Shown here: piece by piece, positions 59,994 to 64,000 of the stretch
Layout of the letters: each line of letters opens with the position of its first letter
How positions within the stretch are numbered: position 1 is the stretch's first letter
NCBI GenBank assembly: GCA_031430595.1
Contig: JANPBU010000007.1
Span: forward strand, 1-64,000
Reading direction: 5' to 3'
DNA from: JANNBN01 sp031430595
Lineage (GTDB): Bacteria > Actinomycetota > Acidimicrobiia > Acidimicrobiales > JANYDT01
Length of the DNA stretch: 64,000 nt
Program-made: the position numbers and the translations under genes
Notes under the pieces: generated by a model
What the model was told of the DNA's origin: nothing
Databases searched by the model: none
What the model saw: the letters and a program-made list of their open reading frames with translations, nothing else

Positions 59994-61588
59994 TAGAAGT
60001 TATTGCACCGCCTGGCCCGGTCAAGGTCGAACCTCACGACATTGCGTCCAACGAATTCGAGCCGTTTGGTGGCGAGTTCGACGGTGCTGTCGAATTACTA
60101 CGACGCCAAGATCGATTCCGCCGGCGGGCAAGTTTCTTGCTTCCGGTTTCTATCGTTGGCCTGGCCTCGCTCGCGGCATTGATCAACCCGCTCTTGTCAT
60201 GGCTGATTGTTCTTGTTTCGATTGCCGTCACCATATTTATCGTGACGCCGGTCAGGCCGCTGTTGCTGGTGACGTTCTTCTTTGCGTTAGCTGTCGACAA
60301 TCCACGAAGTATTCCCGCGAGCGGAAATTGGTCGGCGCCATGGATCTTCATTGGCGGTGCGCTGTTCAAAAACTTGGATCCACTTCCGGTGAGCTTGTTG
60401 GATATTGTTGCCGGGGCGTGCCTCATCCGAGGGTTGTTTCATTTCCGAACCGAGAGCCGGACTCGTATCGACCGCGAGCGCGTGTTCGGTCGACTCATAG
60501 CAATTTCCGTAAGTGCGCTTTTGATAGCGTTTTTCTGGGGAATGGTCCGTAGCGGCGACCTTAAGCAGGCCATCTATCAAATGCGCCCCATGTTGGAAAT
60601 GCCGAGTTTCGCCATCGCCATTGCCACCGTTGGCGATCTCCACTTTTTGCGCAAGCTCAAGAAGGTTGTGTTGTTGGCTGCGGGGTGCAAGGCACTCACT
60701 GGCTTGTACCCGTACGTCTTTTTGAAGTCAAACCCAGCCTACGAATTTGAATACGTCACGATCCACGCCGACTCGGTGCTGTACGTCATGGCTTTCGCGG
60801 CTGTAGTTGCTGCCTGGCTTTCTGGGGTCGACAAGCGCCTTAAGCGGTTTCATGGCACCGCCCTCACGCTGACTCTTGTAGGGCTTTATACCAATGAGCG
60901 AAGGATTGCTTTCGTTTCGATGGCCCTTGCGCTTTTGGTGATGTATCTCGATGCGCCAATTCCGAGGAAACGACAGATTAATAAGTTTGCTTCTCGTTAC
61001 ATACCGATGTTCGTGTTGTATCTCGTTGTTGCGTTCACGGGTGTTTCACGAAACGCCATTTTTCGTCCGGCGCTTAGTCTGCGAAGTGTGGTTATTCAAG
61101 ACGATCGAAGTTCGTCAACTCGTGACATCGAGAACTTCAACCTGTTTGCCACGTACCGACCCAACCCGTTACTTGGTGTGGGTTTCGGTCATGAGTACAA
61201 TGAGGTTGTTGCTGCCGACTACATAGGTGACGTGTTTCCGCAGTACCGGTTTCTTCCGCACAACAGTTTCTTGGGGCTCTGGGCCTTCGGCGGGATGGTT
61301 GGTGCGATGGGCTTTCTTTCGCTGTTTCCAACCAGCCTGTATCTGGCGTTAGTTGCAGCGAAACGAACCCACTCACCCGAGGTGTGGTCGTTCGCAATGA
61401 TCGGTGCCGCAGGAATTGCGGCAACCCTGGTGCAGGCGTTCGGCGATGTTGGCTTCCATGACCCTTCGATTGGGTTGCTAGGTGGAATAGCGATCGGAAT
61501 CTGCGGTGCGTTGTATTGCGCCAATGATCCGAAGAAGCGACCGGTTGAAGCAACTCACTCCGATGCCAGAGTTGCGGTCAAGCTTTAA
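59990..61588 (+). CDS. O-antigen ligase / polymerase-like membrane protein
   Basis: 532 aa from a TTG, with about 10-12 spans. The cytosolic N-terminus (1-50) is acidic. The large outside loop contains RPNPLLGVGFGHEYNEVV, and the hallmark RFLPHNSFLGLWAFGG carries the PHN/H-N-x-x-L motif of Wzy/WaaL-type enzymes. It likely polymerises or ligates lipid-linked glycans from the neighbouring transferases. Confidence 0.85.
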   Translation: MIEVIAPPGPVKVEPHDIASNEFEPFGGEFDGAVELLRRQDRFRRRASFLLPVSIVGLASLAALINPLLSWLIVLVSIAVTIFIVTPVRPLLLVTFFFALAVDNPRSIPASGNWSAPWIFIGGALFKNLDPLPVSLLDIVAGACLIRGLFHFRTESRTRIDRERVFGRLIAISVSALLIAFFWGMVRSGDLKQAIYQMRPMLEMPSFAIAIATVGDLHFLRKLKKVVLLAAGCKALTGLYPYVFLKSNPAYEFEYVTIHADSVLYVMAFAAVVAAWLSGVDKRLKRFHGTALTLTLVGLYTNERRIAFVSMALALLVMYLDAPIPRKRQINKFASRYIPMFVLYLVVAFTGVSRNAIFRPALSLRSVVIQDDRSSSTRDIENFNLFATYRPNPLLGVGFGHEYNEVVAADYIGDVFPQYRFLPHNSFLGLWAFGGMVGAMGFLSLFPTSLYLALVAAKRTHSPEVWSFAMIGAAGIAATLVQAFGDVGFHDPSIGLLGGIAIGICGALYCANDPKKRPVEATHSDARVAVKL

Positions 61589-61625
61589 ATCAAACACCCG
61601 TCGCTCAGACCACAATTGCTGATAG

Positions 61626-61919
61626 CTAACAGCCGAACACCCGATCGAGAGCAACACAGATCTCGTCCAGCTTCGAGGTGGAAAGCAAGCCAATCTGGCG
61701 ACCAATTACCTCGACTGGAATCAGTTGTAGTTGCTGCGCATTGAACACACATTCGTCATCGAGCCCATTCGCGACCCCGGCTAACACTTCGGTTGCTAGC
61801 CCACGAACACGTGTTGTTGCCGGAATCACATGAACATCGTGCATGCCGGTGAAGGTAGACAAAATGACGACCGGACGAATTTTGTCGAGAGCAGCCAGGC
61901 GTAACTCGCCGCGTTTCAC
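61626..61919 (-). CDS. MazF/PemK-type ribonuclease toxin
   Basis: 97 aa from the GTG at 61919, which overlaps the antitoxin stop (GTGA); an ATG at 61934 is possible but less usual. VKRGELRLAALDKIRPVVIL is the conserved MazF start (R-G-E/D-x-R ... RPV-V/L-I-L), and VHVIPATTRVRGLATEV contains the catalytic T-T/S-x-R-G-L. It cleaves mRNA or tRNA in single strands. The C-terminus DEICVALDRVFGC is typical. Confidence 0.9.
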   Translation of the reverse strand: MKRGELRLAALDKIRPVVILSTFTGMHDVHVIPATTRVRGLATEVLAGVANGLDDECVFNAQQLQLIPVEVIGRQIGLLSTSKLDEICVALDRVFGC

Positions 61920-62188
61920 TTCTCGCCTCGCCACGGACGACGGGCACCCAGCAGCCTGGTCTGTTCATCAGCGCTCATTCCGTATCGGGCCGCCCAATCA
62001 ATATCGTCGTCAAAATCACTCGGAAATTCTGCGTATGAAGCCGCCATTTTTGCTTGTTCGGCTTCTCGAACGCTGGCAGCCAACGCCTGGTCAAAAAGGG
62101 CCGAAAGGTTGAGATGGGGGATCAATTCTCGTGCCGCGCGAAGCGTCGCGGATGTCAGCGTCACTGTTGCACGTTCCTTGGTCTGCAT
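61916..62188 (-). CDS. antitoxin of the MazEF-type pair
   Basis: 90 aa. The N-terminal TVTLTSATLRAARELIPHLN and NLSALFDQALAASVREAEQA form a ribbon-helix-helix-like dimer domain. The C-terminal FDDDIDWAARYGMSADEQTR is acidic and fits the toxin-binding groove. It overlaps the toxin gene by 4 nt. Confidence 0.82.
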   Translation of the reverse strand: MQTKERATVTLTSATLRAARELIPHLNLSALFDQALAASVREAEQAKMAASYAEFPSDFDDDIDWAARYGMSADEQTRLLGARRPWRGEK

Positions 62189-62191
62189 ACA

Positions 62192-62437
62192 ATGAGCTTA
62201 CTCTCAGTACGCAGCCTAGGAACCATTGGCTTTAACCGACTTCTCGAGACGTTCGTTGCGAGTGAGTTGATTCGTGCGCTCGGATGGTCAACCACATCAG
62301 CGCAGCTTTTTCATTGGAGCGAAAACAATCGCCACGAAGTCGACCTCGTCATCGAACGCCGCGACGGATCGCTCGTTGCAACCGAGGTCAAGGCAACCCG
62401 GTCAGCGACGGGAGCACATACATCTGACGCTGGCTGA
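62192..62437 (+). pseudogene. C-terminal remnant of an AAA/DUF4143 ATPase
   Basis: An 81-codon frame contains NRLLETFVASELIRALGWST, then LFHWSENNRHEVDLVIERRD and LVATEVKA. This is the DUF4143 end of COG1373-type AAA proteins (LLE-FV-SEL ... H-WR-x-x-EVDLVLE ... GIEVKA), with its PD-(D/E)XK-like nuclease motif EVD ... EVK. The ATPase part is absent and the sequence after KATRSA no longer fits. It is divergent from the MazEF-type pair. Confidence 0.62.
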
Positions 62438-62465
62438 AGTCGCTTCGTCGCCGTACACTTCTGCG

Positions 62466-62858
62466 ATGTCAGATCCGCAAGCGACGCTTCGCTCGTATGC
62501 GGTAGCGACAAATGCCCACGACCTACCGGCCATAATCGACCTCGTTCGAGACGACGCTGTTTACTGGTTCAGCGACGCGTCAAGCCATGTAGGAATTTCG
62601 GCCATTAGGGCAGTCCTTGAATCAAACTTCTCGGCCATCAGCAACGAGACGTACGAGATCTCCTCTCACAAGTGGATAGTCGAAACCGACTCGGTTGCGG
62701 TGTGCCTCTACAGGTTCAACTGGTCAGGCACGATCGATGACAAAATCGCAGACGGGTCAGGCCGAGGGACGAGTGTGCTCGTCATGACCACTGATGGATG
62801 GCGAATAGCGCACGAACACCTATCTTCTGGCAACACAGGGTTCGACCCCGCCCCGTAA
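62466..62858 (+). CDS. SnoaL/NTF2-like protein
   Basis: 130 aa from ATG 62466. ATLRSYAVATNAHDLPAIID, then DAVYWFSDASSHVGISAIR and the late GRGTSVLVMTTDGWRIAHEH, is the NTF2-like fold of the SnoaL/DUF4440 type (W-R-I-A-H-E-H-L-S). It may be a small enzyme or ligand binder. It is not closely related to the other NTF2-like protein at 15990. Confidence 0.82.
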   Translation: MSDPQATLRSYAVATNAHDLPAIIDLVRDDAVYWFSDASSHVGISAIRAVLESNFSAISNETYEISSHKWIVETDSVAVCLYRFNWSGTIDDKIADGSGRGTSVLVMTTDGWRIAHEHLSSGNTGFDPAP

Positions 62859-62920
62859 CACCGGCTGACGGACAGGTCAAACCTGGAGGTCATTTGGCGT
62901 TCAGGCAAGTCTCTGACTAG

Positions 62921-63796
62921 TCAAGATGCAATGAAGCGGCGAAGATAGGTTCCGTAAGAAGACTTACCATAATCCTCAGCCAACTTGGCAACCTGATCTG
63001 AGGTGATCCACCCTTGACGGAACGCAATCTCTTCCAAGCAAGCAATCTGCTCACCTTGGCGATGCTCAAGCACATGCACAAACTGCGAGGCCTCAAGCAG
63101 CGACTCGTGTGTGCCCATATCAAGCCACGCCATACCCCTTCCGAACTGCGTGAGATGCGCCGTACCCTGCTCGACGTACCAACGATTGACATCGGTGATC
63201 TCGTATTCCCCACGAGCCGAGGGAGTTATCCCGGCCGCAACCTCGGTAACTGAACTGTCATAAAAGTACAGGCCGGTCACGGCAAGATTTGACTTCGGAA
63301 CAGCGGGCTTTTCTTCGATCGACACAATCCGCCCGGTCGCATCAATCTCGGCAACGCCGTAACGCTCGGGGTCTTGCACAACAAACCCAAACAGGCCACA
63401 GCCACCATCGCGTTCAATACGTTGCACTTCGGCTTGCAGCGTCTCAGACAGCCCATGACCGTGCATGATGTTGTCACCCAATACAAGGGCAGCAGGTTGT
63501 TCGCCCACAAAGTCGGCACCAATAACAAAGGCTTGGGCCAAACCGTTGGGATCGGGCTGCTCCGCGTAACTGAACACCATTCCGAGATCGGTTCCGTCGC
63601 CAAGCAGCCGCTGAAACAACGGAAGATCGTGCGGGGTACTGATGATGAGTACCTCGCGAATGCCAGCCAACATGAGTAGCGAGATGGGGTAGTACACCAT
63701 TGGTTTGTCGTACACCGGGAGCAATTGTTTCGACACTGCCCTGGTCACCGGATGAAGTCGAGTTCCGCTTCCGCCTGCTAGCACTATGCCCTTCAA
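62921..63796 (-). CDS. rmlA: glucose-1-phosphate thymidylyltransferase
   Basis: 291 aa from a TTG that overlaps the stop of the BirA-like gene (TTGA). LAGGSGTRLHPVTRAVSKQL and LPVYDKPMVYYPISLLMLAG are diagnostic for RmlA, with ALVLGDNIMHG (Mg site) and VEEKPAVP-like SIEEKPAVPKSNLAVTGLYF. It starts the dTDP-L-rhamnose pathway, which rmlD in this window finishes. Confidence 0.95.
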   Translation of the reverse strand: MKGIVLAGGSGTRLHPVTRAVSKQLLPVYDKPMVYYPISLLMLAGIREVLIISTPHDLPLFQRLLGDGTDLGMVFSYAEQPDPNGLAQAFVIGADFVGEQPAALVLGDNIMHGHGLSETLQAEVQRIERDGGCGLFGFVVQDPERYGVAEIDATGRIVSIEEKPAVPKSNLAVTGLYFYDSSVTEVAAGITPSARGEYEITDVNRWYVEQGTAHLTQFGRGMAWLDMGTHESLLEASQFVHVLEHRQGEQIACLEEIAFRQGWITSDQVAKLAEDYGKSSYGTYLRRFIAS

Positions 63797-64000
63797 GGTT
63801 GCTCCTTCATATCGTTCGTCAGATCGTTCTTGATGTCGTTCTTGATGTCGTTGCGGTTCGGTGCGGGTCTCACATGAACCACGTCAGCGGCGGTCACCTT
63901 ACGCGCCAACCCGGTTGAGTCGGTGACCATCAGGCTGCCGTCACTGGATACATCGGTGGCGATACCGTCCCAGGTAACTTCGATTTGTTCTACTCGAACG
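63793..64000 (-). CDS. C-terminal part of a biotin protein ligase-like protein (BirA), 5' end cut by window
   Basis: 68 residues are visible, ending in TGA at 63795-63793. IEVTWDGIATDVSSDGSLMV, then ARKVTAADVVHVRP, matches the small SH3-like C-terminal domain of BirA (G-x-A-x-D/G-V-x-x-x-G-x-L-x-V ... V-x-A-x-D-V-x-H-V/L-R). The last 15 residues are a 12-bp tandem repeat giving NDIKNDIKNDL. The catalytic domain lies outside the window. Confidence 0.7.
   Translation of the reverse strand, partial: VRVEQIEVTWDGIATDVSSDGSLMVTDSTGLARKVTAADVVHVRPAPNRNDIKNDIKNDLTNDMKEQP

Overview
This 64 kb window is chromosomal DNA from an actinobacterium, most plausibly a free-living member of the Acidimicrobiia (inference). 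The genes that point there are coenzyme F420 synthesis (cofD, cofE) beside an F420-type luciferase-like oxidoreductase, the lexA / divergent LysM gene / nrdR order known from mycobacteria, a MurA whose active-site Cys is Asp, an AdnAB-like helicase-nuclease pair, a B12-dependent ribonucleotide reductase, and LytR-CpsA-Psr and rhamnose-based wall genes. Genes are tightly packed and very many neighbours are coupled through 4-nt stop/start overlaps (ATGA, GTGA, TTGA).

Layout. 1-4.9 kb: a membrane fasciclin protein (cut by the window edge), an Ada/AlkA fusion coupled to Ogt (alkylation repair), and an APC permease coupled to a UspA protein. 4.9-8 kb: a decayed stretch with an EF-Tu-domain-2-like remnant, a nucleotidyltransferase, and a broken HTH antitoxin next to an AbiEii-type toxin. 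7,962-14,679: a 6.7 kb integrated element in tRNA-Arg(UCG), bounded by a 43-bp direct repeat of the tRNA 3' half, with a tyrosine integrase beside the intact tRNA and a pair of matching 29-bp putative arm sites. It carries VapBC (toxin broken by an amber codon), a relaxase-like remnant, a doubly frameshifted excisionase, a DUF3010-like protein coupled to a Ser/Thr kinase (also carrying an in-frame amber codon), and an intact HTH/PIN pair. A small HNH-endonuclease remnant lies just outside.

15-33 kb: peptidase S51-like and NTF2-like proteins, the AdnA/AdnB-like operon with a SirB1-like protein, an F420-type oxidoreductase, a TetR-like regulator, a 5'-nucleotidase, an enoyl-CoA hydratase, a renalase-like flavoprotein, and a four-gene operon (Rieske protein, GH127-like protein, amidase, GMC oxidoreductase) whose joint role I cannot assign. 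33-43 kb: lipoprotein, YceH, NlpC/P60 peptidase, nrdJ, nrdR, an SOS LysM protein, lexA (four LexA-box-like sites), dapE and dapC. 43-64 kb: envelope building: MFS transporter, three glycosyltransferases and a coiled-coil protein, LCP ligase, MurA, then F420 genes, then a sugar-nucleotide and rhamnan-type cluster (mannose-1-P guanylyltransferase-like, GT2, rmlD, a small membrane protein, an O-antigen-ligase-like protein, rmlA), with a MazEF pair inserted, ending in the 3' part of a BirA-like gene.

The intact genes work as DNA-damage repair (alkA/ogt, adnAB, lexA regulon, nrdJ/nrdR), lysine/peptidoglycan precursor supply (dapC, dapE, murA) and cell-surface polysaccharide assembly. Broken genes cluster between 5 and 15 kb; elsewhere frames are clean, which argues for real decay around the integration site rather than for general sequencing error.
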